NCBI GenBank assembly: GCA_029010495.1
Contig: JAQXKO010000009.1
Location: forward strand, 1 to 64,000
From: Clostridiales bacterium
Lineage (GTDB): Bacteria > Bacillota > Clostridia > Lachnospirales > Lachnospiraceae
Direction: 5' to 3'
Length of the DNA: 64,000 nt
Shown here: piece by piece, positions 17,974-27,516 of the stretch
Numbering within the stretch: position 1 is the first letter of the stretch
Layout: each line of letters opens with the position of its first letter
The notes under the pieces: model-generated
The model's database searches: none
Seen by the model: the letters and a program-made list of their open reading frames with translations, nothing else
What the model was told of the DNA's origin: nothing
Made by a program: the position numbers and the translations under genes

Positions 17974-18903
17974 CTAAATATAGCTTCTTATCAGTTCCAT
18001 ATTTCCGTCAAGCGTATACTCGCCGTAATTTGCAGGAATAATGAAATGGTCTCCCTTTTTTAACGGAATATTATTGATAGAGCCTTCTCCTTCAATAATA
18101 CTTACATTCATAAAAGGATCCTCCATATCAAAGCAAATTGGTCCGTTTATCTCAAGCTTTTCAACTGAATAATATTTGCAGGTGATAAAATGAGTTATTA
18201 TGCAGCTTCCGAGATCGCTGATGACTGGTTTACACTCATTATCTTCCTTAAATGGAGCTTTTATAACTTCAATACTCTGCTTTACGTGAAGCTCTCTTTT
18301 TTTGCCGTTCTGAAGCCTGTCATAATCATATACCCTGTATGTAATGTCACTGTTCTGTTGTGTTTCAAGTATGACAGTGCCGCCCTTTATCGCATGAAGA
18401 CAACCCGGATTAATCTGGAAAAAGTCACCCTTTTTAATAGGAATTTCACGTATAAACTCTGACCATTTTCCGTTGTTAATCATATCTGCTACTTCATCTG
18501 AATTTTTAGCATTATGACCTATAACAATTGTAGCATTTTCATCACAATCAACTATATACCAGCATTCTGTCTTGCCTAATGAACCGTTTTCATTAATTGA
18601 AGCATAAGTATCATCCGGATGAACCTGTATGGATAAATCGTCTGCAGCGTCAATTATTTTAATCAACAGAGGAAATCTGTCTCCGCTTACATTACCGAAT
18701 AATTCTTTGTGTTCATTCCACAATGTTGATAATGAAATGCCCTTATATTCACCGTTTTTCACGATGCAGTCGCCATTTGGATGAGCACTGATGGCCCAAC
18801 ATTCACCGGTATTCTCACCCGGAATATCATATCCGAAGCTTTTGAGTTTATTACCACCCCAAATCATTTGTTTAAAAACCGGCTCTAAAAATAACAAGTC
18901 CAT
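17974..18903 (-). CDS. manA: Mannose-6-phosphate isomerase, class I
   Basis: 309 residues, the short Gram-positive type. Zinc ligands are visible in IQVHPDD, GKTECWY and PGCLHAI, and the cupin-like C-terminus ends the chain. It converts mannose 6-phosphate to fructose 6-phosphate. It is the last gene of the five-gene mannoside operon (9-bp gap to the GH5 gene), where it feeds the product of the phosphohexomutase into glycolysis. Confidence 0.93.
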   Translation of the reverse strand: MDLLFLEPVFKQMIWGGNKLKSFGYDIPGENTGECWAISAHPNGDCIVKNGEYKGISLSTLWNEHKELFGNVSGDRFPLLIKIIDAADDLSIQVHPDDTYASINENGSLGKTECWYIVDCDENATIVIGHNAKNSDEVADMINNGKWSEFIREIPIKKGDFFQINPGCLHAIKGGTVILETQQNSDITYRVYDYDRLQNGKKRELHVKQSIEVIKAPFKEDNECKPVISDLGSCIITHFITCKYYSVEKLEINGPICFDMEDPFMNVSIIEGEGSINNIPLKKGDHFIIPANYGEYTLDGNMELIRSYI

Positions 18904-18912
18904 AATATACCT

Positions 18913-20163
18913 CTATTTATTAAATTTAATATCTGATTTATACCATGTGTTGAACATAGTCTCCATAATCTGCGGATAAGCACATTTTAATTCATTACGT
19001 TTAATCAGACCAAACGTTTCTCCGCTTGTAAATGAATTGTTGTCCCACCATATAAACGGAATTTTGTAAAATGAAGCTTTAGTTGTAAAATATTTAACAT
19101 TAGCCACACGCGCATCAATATTATTTTTGGACATACATCCCATCTCACCGATAATACATGGTATGTCTCTGTTAAGAAGGTAAGTATGAATATTCAAAAA
19201 TAAAGAATCAATATCCTTTGTATCCCACTTATTATTCGAATCCCACGAAGAAGTTCCCTTAACGTTTAATGCAAAGTTATAAGGTACGTATGCATGTACA
19301 CTCAAAATTACCCGATTATCATTTTCGGGCATTTTATATTTTTTCCAAACATTTGAATCTGAAGAAGCCGCATAACACGGAACCATAAGAAATCGTGAAG
19401 AATTATATCCGCCAAGACCTCTGACTGCTTCTACAAAATCAAGTCCGAGTTTATTGACAATTTTATGTGTTTCTTCATTACCGACCCATTCTGCCTCATC
19501 TTTTGTTCTCGGCTCATTCATGCCCTCAAAAATAAGTCGTTCATCATAATCCATAAATGCAGTACCTATCTGCTTCCACATTTCAACAAGCTGAGCAGAT
19601 GTATCTGCATAGTTTGCTTCAGTAGGTATAAGCCATGTATCACATTCATGATGAGTATTAATTATTACAAATAAGCCTTCCTCCAATGACCAGTCAACAA
19701 TCTGTTTTACTCTTGATAAAAATGCCTCATCAATTTTATATGTATTACTGTCAGTAAAATTTGTCCAGGTTACGGGAATGCGTATTGTAGTAAATCCATA
19801 ACTTGCAACAGTCTTAATCAGCTCTCTTGTAACCTCAGGATTTCCCCAGCTTGTTTCCTGAGAAACAGGGTCTTTACCGTTTCCGCCCGTTGCATCAAGT
19901 GTGTTACCGAGATTCCATCCGATACCGAGATATTTAACAAATTCAATACCCGTAATATTTTCAAAGCTGTAATCAGTTGCTCTGTTTCCTATTATTTCAT
20001 ACACAGGATTTGACTCACTTTCCTCTTTAGAATTAGTAGCGCCTTTAGTTAAAGACGCTACTGAATTTAAATCCGGATCTATATTTGGATCATATTGTTT
20101 ACCACAGGCAGTCAGACAAATAATCAAAACAACTACCACCAGTAAATTTACTATTTTTTTCAT
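18913..20163 (-). CDS. Glycoside hydrolase family 5 lipoprotein (GH5_4-like endoglycanase)
   Basis: 416 residues. The lipobox LTAC puts Cys20 as the lipid anchor, followed by a ~50-residue linker. The TIM barrel begins IGWNLGNTLDA, a GH5 subfamily 4 hallmark. Catalytic residues are Glu217 in GMNEPR (acid/base) and Glu340 in IIGEMG (nucleophile), with HHECD at ~171. Subfamily 4 enzymes cut beta-1,4-glucans, xyloglucan and sometimes glucomannan. Here it would act at the cell surface, and its operon points to glucomannan or xyloglucan. It has no separate binding module. Confidence 0.88.
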   Translation of the reverse strand: MKKIVNLLVVVVLIICLTACGKQYDPNIDPDLNSVASLTKGATNSKEESESNPVYEIIGNRATDYSFENITGIEFVKYLGIGWNLGNTLDATGGNGKDPVSQETSWGNPEVTRELIKTVASYGFTTIRIPVTWTNFTDSNTYKIDEAFLSRVKQIVDWSLEEGLFVIINTHHECDTWLIPTEANYADTSAQLVEMWKQIGTAFMDYDERLIFEGMNEPRTKDEAEWVGNEETHKIVNKLGLDFVEAVRGLGGYNSSRFLMVPCYAASSDSNVWKKYKMPENDNRVILSVHAYVPYNFALNVKGTSSWDSNNKWDTKDIDSLFLNIHTYLLNRDIPCIIGEMGCMSKNNIDARVANVKYFTTKASFYKIPFIWWDNNSFTSGETFGLIKRNELKCAYPQIMETMFNTWYKSDIKFNK

Positions 20164-20175
20164 ATAAACTCCAAA

Positions 20176-21900
20176 TTATTTTGCAAGCTCCATAAGGCTT
20201 TCTGTTAATGTGCCAAGCAATTTATCTGCATCTTCGAAGCTTGTTCCCTTAACACCAATATAGAATTTAATTTTTGGTTCTGTTCCTGAAGGTCTTACAC
20301 ATACCCAGGCATCATTAGCAAGATCAAAGTATAATACGTTGCTCTTTCTAAGACCTGTTGATTTAACATCACCTGTTGCTATATCGGTTATGGTATCACA
20401 GGCATAATCCCTAAAGGATACCACATCATAGTCACCAAGTTTTTTAGGCGGATTGTTACGAATAGACTCCATCATGGATTTAATCTTCTCTGCGCCTTCT
20501 ATTCCCTTAAGAGTAAGTGTCTCAAGACCTTCTCTGAAGTAACCGTACTTCTTATAGATTTCCATCATCTGATCCCAAAGCGTGAGACCCTTTGTATGAT
20601 AATATGCTGCAGCCTCACAAAGTGCCATAACTGCAACAACGGCATCCTTATCACGAGCATGAGTACCAACCAGACAACCATATGACTCTTCAAAGCCAAA
20701 CTCATATGTACCATGATTTGTATCCTCAGCTATCTTAATAAGCTCTCCGATAAACTTAAAGCCTGTAAGACATTCCTTAAGCTCTACATTATAAGCCTCG
20801 GCAACCTTATCAGCCATATTAGTAGATACAATTGTCTTAACAATAAAGCTGTCATCCTTAAGTTCGTTTTTAGCCTGCTTCATGCTGAGAAGATACTCAC
20901 AGATAATCATTCCTGACATATTACCTGTAAATGACTTATATTCACCTGTCGTGCTGTCCTTTGCATAAACACCGAGTCTGTCTGCGTCAGGGTCGGTAGC
21001 AAGTACAAGATCCGCACCAACTTCATCTGCAAGCTTAAGTGCCAGCTCAAATGCACTTGCATTTTCAGGGTTAGGGCTTACTACGGTAGGGAAATCTCCG
21101 TCCGGAAGCTCCTGCTCCTTAACAACATATACATTTTCGAAACCGATTTCTTTAAGAATACGTCTTACAGGTAAATTACCTGTTCCGTGAAGCGGAGTAT
21201 ATACAATCTTAAGCGTCTTTCCGACTTCCTTAACAAGCTCAGGCATAACAATAAGCTTCTTAAGGGCCTCCATATATTTATCGTCAATTTCTTTGCCGAT
21301 AACATGATAAAGACCTTTTTCAACTGCCTCTTCACGGCTCATAATTTTAACTGTATTCCAATCGGTAACAGCATTAACCTCATTAATTATCTCTGTATCC
21401 TTTGGAGGAGTAATCTGAGCACCATCCTCCCAGTAAACCTTGTAGCCGTTATATTCTGCTGGATTGTGTGAAGCGGTAATATTTACACCGGCAATACAGC
21501 CAAGCTCACGAAGTGCAAATGATACCTCAGGTGTAGGTCTTAATGATTCAAATCTGTAAGCCTTAATACCATTTGCACATAAGCATAATGCAACTTCTTC
21601 AGAAAATTCAATTGACATTCTTCTTGAATCATATGCGATAGCAACACCCTTGTCCTGACCACCTTCCTTAATAATAAAGTTAGCAAGACCCTGTGTAGCT
21701 TTACGAACAGTATAAAGGTTCATTCTATTTGTACCGGCACCGATAATTCCTCTCAAACCACCTGTACCAAATTCAAGGTCGCGGTAAAATCTTTCTTTGA
21801 TTTCCTTTTCGTCATTTTTGATAGCTAAAAGCTCTTCTTTTGTCTTGGCGTCAAAATAATCGTTTTCACACCAAAACTTATAAGTATCCATATAATCCAT
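20176..21900 (-). CDS. Alpha-D-phosphohexomutase (phosphoglucomutase/phosphomannomutase)
   Basis: 574 residues, the size of PgcA-type mutases. The active-site phosphoserine loop TASHNPAEYNGYK is at ~143, the metal loop DPDADRLG at ~300, the sugar-specificity loop GFEESYG at ~400 and the phosphate loop RPSGTEPKIKFY near the end. By context its job is mannose 1-phosphate to mannose 6-phosphate, between the GH130 phosphorylase and ManA; glucose 1-phosphate use is equally possible. Start ATG follows GGAGG. Confidence 0.92.
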   Translation of the reverse strand: MDYMDTYKFWCENDYFDAKTKEELLAIKNDEKEIKERFYRDLEFGTGGLRGIIGAGTNRMNLYTVRKATQGLANFIIKEGGQDKGVAIAYDSRRMSIEFSEEVALCLCANGIKAYRFESLRPTPEVSFALRELGCIAGVNITASHNPAEYNGYKVYWEDGAQITPPKDTEIINEVNAVTDWNTVKIMSREEAVEKGLYHVIGKEIDDKYMEALKKLIVMPELVKEVGKTLKIVYTPLHGTGNLPVRRILKEIGFENVYVVKEQELPDGDFPTVVSPNPENASAFELALKLADEVGADLVLATDPDADRLGVYAKDSTTGEYKSFTGNMSGMIICEYLLSMKQAKNELKDDSFIVKTIVSTNMADKVAEAYNVELKECLTGFKFIGELIKIAEDTNHGTYEFGFEESYGCLVGTHARDKDAVVAVMALCEAAAYYHTKGLTLWDQMMEIYKKYGYFREGLETLTLKGIEGAEKIKSMMESIRNNPPKKLGDYDVVSFRDYACDTITDIATGDVKSTGLRKSNVLYFDLANDAWVCVRPSGTEPKIKFYIGVKGTSFEDADKLLGTLTESLMELAK

Positions 21901-21937
21901 AATTTTACCTCCAAATGTATTATTAAATTATTATAAA

Positions 21938-23110
21938 CTATTTGTCAGAATTAAGCAATTCCAAATTGTGTTTAATTAATTCACATCTTTGTAAAACACA
22001 GTCAGGACTTCTTAACGGATCAGTCGGAGTATTGAAAATATAATCTTCAAGCTTTTCAATGTTAGTTTTGGCAACGTGCATCCTGGTATCTGATGATGCA
22101 TAATAAATATAAATATCACCGTTATCATCTGTAATTGCGCCATTAGTAAATACAACATTTGATACATCGCCGACACGTTCTTCTTCTCTCGGTCCAAGTA
22201 ACATTCCCGATGGTTCAGCAATTACCTTTGCAGGATTATTCAAATCAGTTGCAAAACAGTAAAGAACATATCTTAATCCTGCCGCAGTATTTCTTACGCC
22301 ATGAGCAATATGAAGCCAGCCCTTCTTTCCTTTGATAGGTACTGCTCCGGCTCCGTTTTTCACTTCTGTTATTGTATGATATTTTCTGCTGCTTGTAATA
22401 ATTTCTTCATCAATAACAGCATGTTCGATATCATCACAAAGTCCGAAACCGATTCCGCCGCCGGAGCCGGTATCAATAAAATCGTCCATCGGTCTGGTGT
22501 AAAAAGCATACTTTCCGTTTACAAACTCAGGATGAAGTACAACATTGCGCTGTTGAGGAGAATTTAATGTTGTAAGATTATCAAGCCTTTCCCATGTCTT
22601 TAAATCCTTTGTTCTTACAATACCGGCCGCTGCTACTGCTGCAGACAGGTCATTTACTGTATTATCCTTACTTTCTGAACAGAATACACCATATATATAA
22701 CCGTCCTCATGCTGTGTAAGTCTCATATCATAAACATTTGTTTCTTCGGGACATGTATCGGGAAGCACGACAGGATAATCCCAGAATCTGAAGTTATCAA
22801 TACCATTGTCGCTTTCAGCAACTGCAAAAAATGATTTTCTGTCATTTCCCTCAACGCGAACCACAAGATAGTATTTTCCGTTTAATTTTATTGCTCCTGA
22901 GTTCATAGTCGCATTTACGCCTAATCTTTCAAGGAAAAACGGATTGGTTTCTTCATCCAAATCATATTTCCAGAAAAGAGGTATATAATCTCTTGTAATA
23001 ACAGGATATTTATATTTTGTATAAATTCCGTTATAAAATTCCGTTTCAACGTTTTTACGTGTTATAATTGCTTCCTGTTTTTTTAATTCCTCAAAATATT
23101 TTTTATGAAT
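21938..23110 (-). CDS. GH130 4-O-beta-D-mannosyl-D-glucose phosphorylase
   Basis: 390 residues from ATG 23110 (AGGTG upstream; GTG 23122 would overlap the epimerase gene). The five-bladed propeller of GH130 is recognised by [19 protein letters not shown], the general-acid segment [28 protein letters not shown] and [10 protein letters not shown]. The sequence is of the subfamily 1 type that phosphorolyses Man-beta-1,4-Glc to mannose 1-phosphate and glucose. It is cytoplasmic. It starts 5 bp after the 2-epimerase gene, which would supply its substrate from mannobiose. Confidence 0.9.
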   Translation of the reverse strand: MHKKYFEELKKQEAIITRKNVETEFYNGIYTKYKYPVITRDYIPLFWKYDLDEETNPFFLERLGVNATMNSGAIKLNGKYYLVVRVEGNDRKSFFAVAESDNGIDNFRFWDYPVVLPDTCPEETNVYDMRLTQHEDGYIYGVFCSESKDNTVNDLSAAVAAAGIVRTKDLKTWERLDNLTTLNSPQQRNVVLHPEFVNGKYAFYTRPMDDFIDTGSGGGIGFGLCDDIEHAVIDEEIITSSRKYHTITEVKNGAGAVPIKGKKGWLHIAHGVRNTAAGLRYVLYCFATDLNNPAKVIAEPSGMLLGPREEERVGDVSNVVFTNGAITDDNGDIYIYYASSDTRMHVAKTNIEKLEDYIFNTPTDPLRSPDCVLQRCELIKHNLELLNSDK

Positions 23111-23115
23111 CATAA

Positions 23116-24291
23116 TTAACACCTGCTTTCCCTATTAATTAATTCAAGACACATTCGTCCGTTATGATAAGGACATTTCCAAGGTTCAACAATTTCATGT
23201 CTGTTTGACGGTTCAAAATTATCATCAACGCTTTCAAACCATTCTGAACCCTCACGCTTATCAACAATATAATTCATGACGAAATCATATATATCTGTTG
23301 CAGCATCAAGATATACGGATTCACCTGTTTTCTGATAATTATTGAAAAATCCGACAATTGCCTCAGCCTGTACCCACCATATTCTGGTTTTATCATCAAT
23401 TCCCTTTTCGCATTCATTGTAAAGTGAATGATTTACATAAGCTCTTTCATAAATTTTCTTGGACAATGCCCTTGTAATAGGAGAGATTCTATCATACCAT
23501 TCCTTTTCATCAAGCACCTCAAGACATCTGTCAACAAGCCAGGCTGTTTCTATGTCATGACCATATGAATGTAAATCAATCAAAGAATTATATTCCCTGT
23601 CAAAGAAGACCTCCTGTCTTTCAAGTGAAGGATTATATATCTTCTTTTCAATAACATCAAGCATGAAATACAAACGCTTTCGCATACCCTCATGACCGCT
23701 TACCCTGACACATTCCGTATAAGCTTCAAATACATGAAGAAGCGTATTCATGGTTTTTTCTGCCATAACGCCATTTTCAGAAAGCTTTTCATTTGACTCA
23801 GGCAGAAAATCAATTGTAAATGCTTCAAGATAACCAAGCTCATCAGTCATCTTTGATTCAATGAGCTCATAAAGTTCATTTGCAAGTCTTATTGCCTCCT
23901 CATCCTTCGTCAATGCATAGTATGTGGATAATGCATATATCGCAAAAGCCTGATTATATGTATGCTTTGTTGTATCACATGGAGTACCGTCATAATTTAA
24001 TGACCAGTATACTCCGCCGTTAATCTTATCAAAGCAATATTTTTTCATAAATTCATATGCATGCTTCGCATAAGGAATTAATGAAGCATCTTTAAGAATT
24101 AATGCTGCACTAGAGAAAAACCACATTATTCTGCTGTTTAATATGCAGCCTTTAACAGCCTTCTTATCAATATTCAAATCGAAATCCATAAGACCATAAT
24201 ATCCGCCGTATTTATCATCCTTAAGCTTTTCCCAAAATGGTAAAATCACTTCATATATATGTTTTCTGGCTCTGTCTGAAAGACAATTCAT
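23116..24291 (-). CDS. Cellobiose 2-epimerase (AGE superfamily)
   Basis: 391 residues from ATG 24291 (GGGTGG 5 bases upstream; TTG 24306 is weaker). The (alpha/alpha)6 barrel has [14 protein letters not shown] near the start, the catalytic-His helix [12 protein letters not shown], and [21 protein letters not shown] at the end. Such enzymes epimerise the reducing sugar of beta-1,4 disaccharides and turn mannobiose into Man-Glc. N-acylglucosamine 2-epimerase activity is the alternative, but pairing with a GH130 phosphorylase makes the disaccharide enzyme more likely. It is the first gene of the operon. Confidence 0.88.
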   Translation of the reverse strand: MNCLSDRARKHIYEVILPFWEKLKDDKYGGYYGLMDFDLNIDKKAVKGCILNSRIMWFFSSAALILKDASLIPYAKHAYEFMKKYCFDKINGGVYWSLNYDGTPCDTTKHTYNQAFAIYALSTYYALTKDEEAIRLANELYELIESKMTDELGYLEAFTIDFLPESNEKLSENGVMAEKTMNTLLHVFEAYTECVRVSGHEGMRKRLYFMLDVIEKKIYNPSLERQEVFFDREYNSLIDLHSYGHDIETAWLVDRCLEVLDEKEWYDRISPITRALSKKIYERAYVNHSLYNECEKGIDDKTRIWWVQAEAIVGFFNNYQKTGESVYLDAATDIYDFVMNYIVDKREGSEWFESVDDNFEPSNRHEIVEPWKCPYHNGRMCLELINRESRC

Positions 24292-24395
24292 GTAAACCAC
24301 CCGCAATCATTGCTTATCCTTTCATAAAAAATGTTATAAATCTATTTTTATAGATATAATAATTGTACCACAAACATACTAAAATTAACTGTCAA

Positions 24396-24424
24396 AATAT
24401 ATTTGTTAATATAACAAATATATT
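24396..24424. promoter_or_regulatory. Perfect 29-bp palindrome, candidate operator
   Basis: Two 13-bp arms around ATA with the core TTTGTTA-ATA-TAACAAA. On the minus strand it abuts a TTGACA hexamer (24390-24395), about 105 bp before the epimerase ATG. No matching -10 with good spacing was found; the nearest TACAAT is 22 bp away. It could be an operator or a weak AT-rich terminator of the SGNH gene. Confidence 0.4.
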
Positions 24425-24453
24425 ATTTTTTATATAAGGCGCATGCATTTTTA

Positions 24454-24578
24454 ACAGCAAAATATAGAATCATGCGAAGATAATATTGCCGGATTAATAT
24501 ATAATCAGATGAATAAATTAGTATCAGCTTAATATAGAAAAAAGATAATAAAGTATTACCGGATTAAAACATAATCAG
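24454..24578. repeat. Two imperfect 55-bp direct repeats, 70 bp apart, with a partial third
   Basis: Copies lie at 24454-24508 and 24524-24578. They share CAGC, AATATAGAA and GATAATA segments and end in a near-identical CCGGATTAA then ATAATCAG stretch. A partial third copy (TATTGCCGGATA) lies at 24589-24610, 35 bp after the second copy's core. No coding potential is seen. Together with the palindrome this is all that the 392-bp gap 24292-24683 holds. Confidence 0.6.
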
Positions 24579-24683
24579 TTTCAAATATTATTGCCGGATA
24601 TATGAATTATTTCGTACATATATAATTATAGGCACAGAAATAATAATGTAGATAATCCGTACAAAAAAGTTATTAAAAATTTA

Positions 24684-25802
24684 TTAATATGTTATAACAG
24701 AAACAAGATAAAATCTGTCATTTATAATACTATCGAACTGTTCAATTTCAAATTTTAACTTATGTGTTTTATTATCAGCATATTCAGCAATAAATTTCAT
24801 GTACAGACAGTCTCCCCAATCTTCATCGAAATTACCATCTAGTACATCAACAAGCTTTTCATCTATATATAAATTACATTTCGGAGCTTTTCTGTCACAG
24901 TATCTTTTATATTGAACAAACAGTCCTTTAAACTCCAACTCAGTTTCAAGCATTGCATTATTACTATCAAATATAATACCTTTTTTAAAGCAGTCTTTTA
25001 CGCCATACTGTTCGGAATCATCAAGTAAACAATTACTTGATACAGTTTTGCAGGATAAGAATATTTCATTTCTGTATCTTTTAATATTACAGTATTTGTC
25101 GGAAGTAAAATATTTTTCTTTTATAATATATGATGTTTCAACATTTCCTTCTCTGCATTTATCGATAATTATCTCCAGCAAATTTATAATAACATCTGCC
25201 AACAGTCCGTGACCCGTATTATTAGGATGAAGATTATCAGTCGTAATATTCTTTGATTCAAACTTACCAAGCAGAATTTCTTCATAAACAGAATCCTTCA
25301 TACTTACAATAGGCAAATCATAATACAAACCAATTTCATTATGAACCTCCTGTGCATTGTAACCGGAATCATAGAAAACATTATTAAACATAAATAAAGC
25401 AGGTTCACATTTATGAATTAAAATCTTTCTGATAAACTGCTCAAAGGTTTCTTTGTAAAAATAATTATTTACATCATTAACAGAAAATTCAGCAAATATA
25501 ATATCAGGATTATAGCTTAGTACATCCTCTTCAACTCTTGCCATTCCAAAATCTGACCCGGTTGCTCCAATACCGGCATTGATATATTTGATTTTACATG
25601 AAGGAAATTGTCTTAAGAACCAATCATATACACGATATGCATAGCAAAGCTCATGAGTTGTAGTGTTACAGTCCTGGGTTATTGAACCGCCGATAAATGC
25701 TATTGTAACAGGTTCGTTTCTTTGTAATTTTTCAATTTTTCTATTAAATCTGTATAAATTTCCTATATTAATTATTCCTCTGTCTAAATCCGAGCGATTC
25801 AT
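24684..25802 (-). CDS. SGNH/GDSL hydrolase, probable carbohydrate esterase
   Basis: 372 residues, no signal peptide. The SGNH blocks are present: Ser40 in IGGSIT, Gly in GATGS (~80), Asn109 in SVNDVN and the Asp189/His192 pair in DNLHP. Residues ~235-372 form a separate beta-rich domain. The two-domain plan and the neighbouring mannoside operon recall CE17-type mannan acetylesterases of Roseburia. That substrate is inferred from context; other SGNH deacetylases share the motifs. It has its own promoter (25868-25896). Confidence 0.75.
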   Translation of the reverse strand: MNRSDLDRGIINIGNLYRFNRKIEKLQRNEPVTIAFIGGSITQDCNTTTHELCYAYRVYDWFLRQFPSCKIKYINAGIGATGSDFGMARVEEDVLSYNPDIIFAEFSVNDVNNYFYKETFEQFIRKILIHKCEPALFMFNNVFYDSGYNAQEVHNEIGLYYDLPIVSMKDSVYEEILLGKFESKNITTDNLHPNNTGHGLLADVIINLLEIIIDKCREGNVETSYIIKEKYFTSDKYCNIKRYRNEIFLSCKTVSSNCLLDDSEQYGVKDCFKKGIIFDSNNAMLETELEFKGLFVQYKRYCDRKAPKCNLYIDEKLVDVLDGNFDEDWGDCLYMKFIAEYADNKTHKLKFEIEQFDSIINDRFYLVSVITY

Positions 25803-25867
25803 AATAATCCTCCAATAATATTTTTATTATTTTTTAAAATAGTATTTGTTTAATATTATCATATCTA

Positions 25868-25896
25868 TTTATATAATTACATAAAAATATAGGCAA
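25868..25896 (-). promoter_or_regulatory. Sigma-A promoter of the SGNH hydrolase gene
   Basis: TTGCCT, 17 bp, TATAAA on the minus strand, about 65 bp before the start codon. Confidence 0.5.
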
Positions 25897-25924
25897 AAAC
25901 TTGTATGCTTATGTAATAATATAA

Positions 25925-25950
25925 AAAGGCGGTAATTAATTACCGCCTTT
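25925..25950 (-). terminator. Terminator of the sugar uptake operon
   Basis: A perfect 26-bp palindrome (AAAGGCGGTAATT / AATTACCGCCTTT) followed by TTATATTATTAC on the minus strand, just after the solute-binding protein gene. Confidence 0.85.
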
Positions 25951-25960
25951 ATAGTTTAAA

Positions 25961-27433
25961 TTATTTACCGGACTTGTTGAAGTTGATATCAAGATAGTCC
26001 TGAACAATCTGCTTGTTTGCCTGCTGGAAAGCAGAAACAGTGATTGCTTCAGCATCAGCGCCAGTTTCAATTAATCCACGTGGCTGTGCTTCATCAGCCC
26101 AGGTAATCATCTGCCATAAGTCTGTAGTAAAGTCACGAGTCTCATCACCCATTGACTTGAATACTTCAAGGTTTTCATTTGTGTAAGCCCAGTTTGTAGC
26201 CCACTCAAGATCATCACGATATGAAAGATCATCGTTATACCAGTTGAAGTAATCATACATTACACAGTAAACAAGTGCAGGATTTTCTGTTCCAACAGGA
26301 ATAAAGAAATACGTACCTGTTGTAGCATTCTGTGAAGGATTCTTTGCTACATCACCGCTTGGACCTACAGGCCAGTTAACAACACCTAATGTCTTTAACA
26401 TGTTCTGATCAGCATCTGCTTCTGAGTTAATCCAAAGAGCATCAATCCAGAAACCGATATTACCCTTTGCAAATGCGTATACGTTGTCATTCCATGCTGC
26501 ATCACAATCTGCATCCCAGAATGATAACTTATGAGTCTGATACATGTCATAGAAGAAGTTAAGAACTTCTGTTGTTTCCTTAGAAGTTAACTTTTCAGTA
26601 ACCTTACCGTCTGCATCAGCTTTAACAGATGCGATTGAAGCGTTGTTTGACATAAGTAACTGCTGTAATAATGTTGTCCAAGGACCTCTAAAGCCCCACT
26701 GATCAGTAACACCATCACCGTCTGTATCAGCTGTGATAGTTTTCATGTCCTTTAACCATTCATTCCAATCCCACTTGTTATTCATGTATAACTCGTATGG
26801 ATCTGTTAAGCCGTACTGCTTAATAAGCTCTTTGTTATAGCCGAGTGCATAACCATTTGTGTTGATAGCCTTGCCGCCAAACAGATATGTTAATCCGTCA
26901 GGTGTAAACTGAAGAGTCTGGATAACATTTGATCCGCTCTCTGAAAATACATCCTTATACTTATCTTCAATAAGTGAAGCATTGTCGCTTTCCTTAAGGA
27001 TATATTCAAGTGACATAGCATAATCATTAAGAACTGCAGGAATACCAAACTGTAAGTCTACCATGTATACATCACAGTCAGGAGCACCAGCCATGATTGT
27101 TGTATTGATTGACTCAATAACACCATCCCATGTAAGGTTGTTATAATATAATAAAATATTATAACGCTGTTCAATAGTTCTCATGTTCTTAAGGTTCATT
27201 TCTGCTGTTTCAACATCAGTAACCTTAGGATTTGCATTAATATCAGTATGTGCAGATGTATAGTACTGCTCATACCATGAACCAATCGTAAGTGTTCTTG
27301 TCTTTTCCTGATAGAGAGGAGACTTCTTTATTTCTGTTCCGGAAGGAGCTTCTTCTTTCTTACCACAAGCAACAAGACCAACAACCATAACTAACATAAG
27401 CATGATTGCTACTGTTTTTCTTAAATAGTTCAT
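25961..27433 (-). CDS. Sugar ABC transporter solute-binding lipoprotein
   Basis: 490 residues. The lipobox LVAC gives Cys23. The family 1 binding-protein fold is seen in TLTIGSWYEQY, the Asp-rich loop DTDGDGVTDQWGF (a possible calcium site), WNDNVYAFAKGNIGFWIDAL and WPVGPSGDVAKNPS. Many Trp and Tyr residues fit oligosaccharide stacking. It is the last gene of the locus. It probably serves the permease pair at 29055-30972, from which it is separated by the two-domain lipoprotein gene. Confidence 0.88.
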   Translation of the reverse strand: MNYLRKTVAIMLMLVMVVGLVACGKKEEAPSGTEIKKSPLYQEKTRTLTIGSWYEQYYTSAHTDINANPKVTDVETAEMNLKNMRTIEQRYNILLYYNNLTWDGVIESINTTIMAGAPDCDVYMVDLQFGIPAVLNDYAMSLEYILKESDNASLIEDKYKDVFSESGSNVIQTLQFTPDGLTYLFGGKAINTNGYALGYNKELIKQYGLTDPYELYMNNKWDWNEWLKDMKTITADTDGDGVTDQWGFRGPWTTLLQQLLMSNNASIASVKADADGKVTEKLTSKETTEVLNFFYDMYQTHKLSFWDADCDAAWNDNVYAFAKGNIGFWIDALWINSEADADQNMLKTLGVVNWPVGPSGDVAKNPSQNATTGTYFFIPVGTENPALVYCVMYDYFNWYNDDLSYRDDLEWATNWAYTNENLEVFKSMGDETRDFTTDLWQMITWADEAQPRGLIETGADAEAITVSAFQQANKQIVQDYLDINFNKSGK

Positions 27434-27466
27434 CTTTACCTCCTTATAATTTTTAATATATTCATA

Positions 27467-27491
27467 CAGGTATCAGAAACTCTGATACCTG
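27467..27491 (-). other. Intercistronic hairpin before the solute-binding protein gene
   Basis: An 11-bp stem (CAGGTATCAGA / TCTGATACCTG) closed by AAC, with no T-run after it. It is therefore more likely an mRNA stabiliser or processing site than a terminator. Confidence 0.55.
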
Positions 27492-27516
27492 CAGGATATC
27501 AAAATAGTATAGTAAA

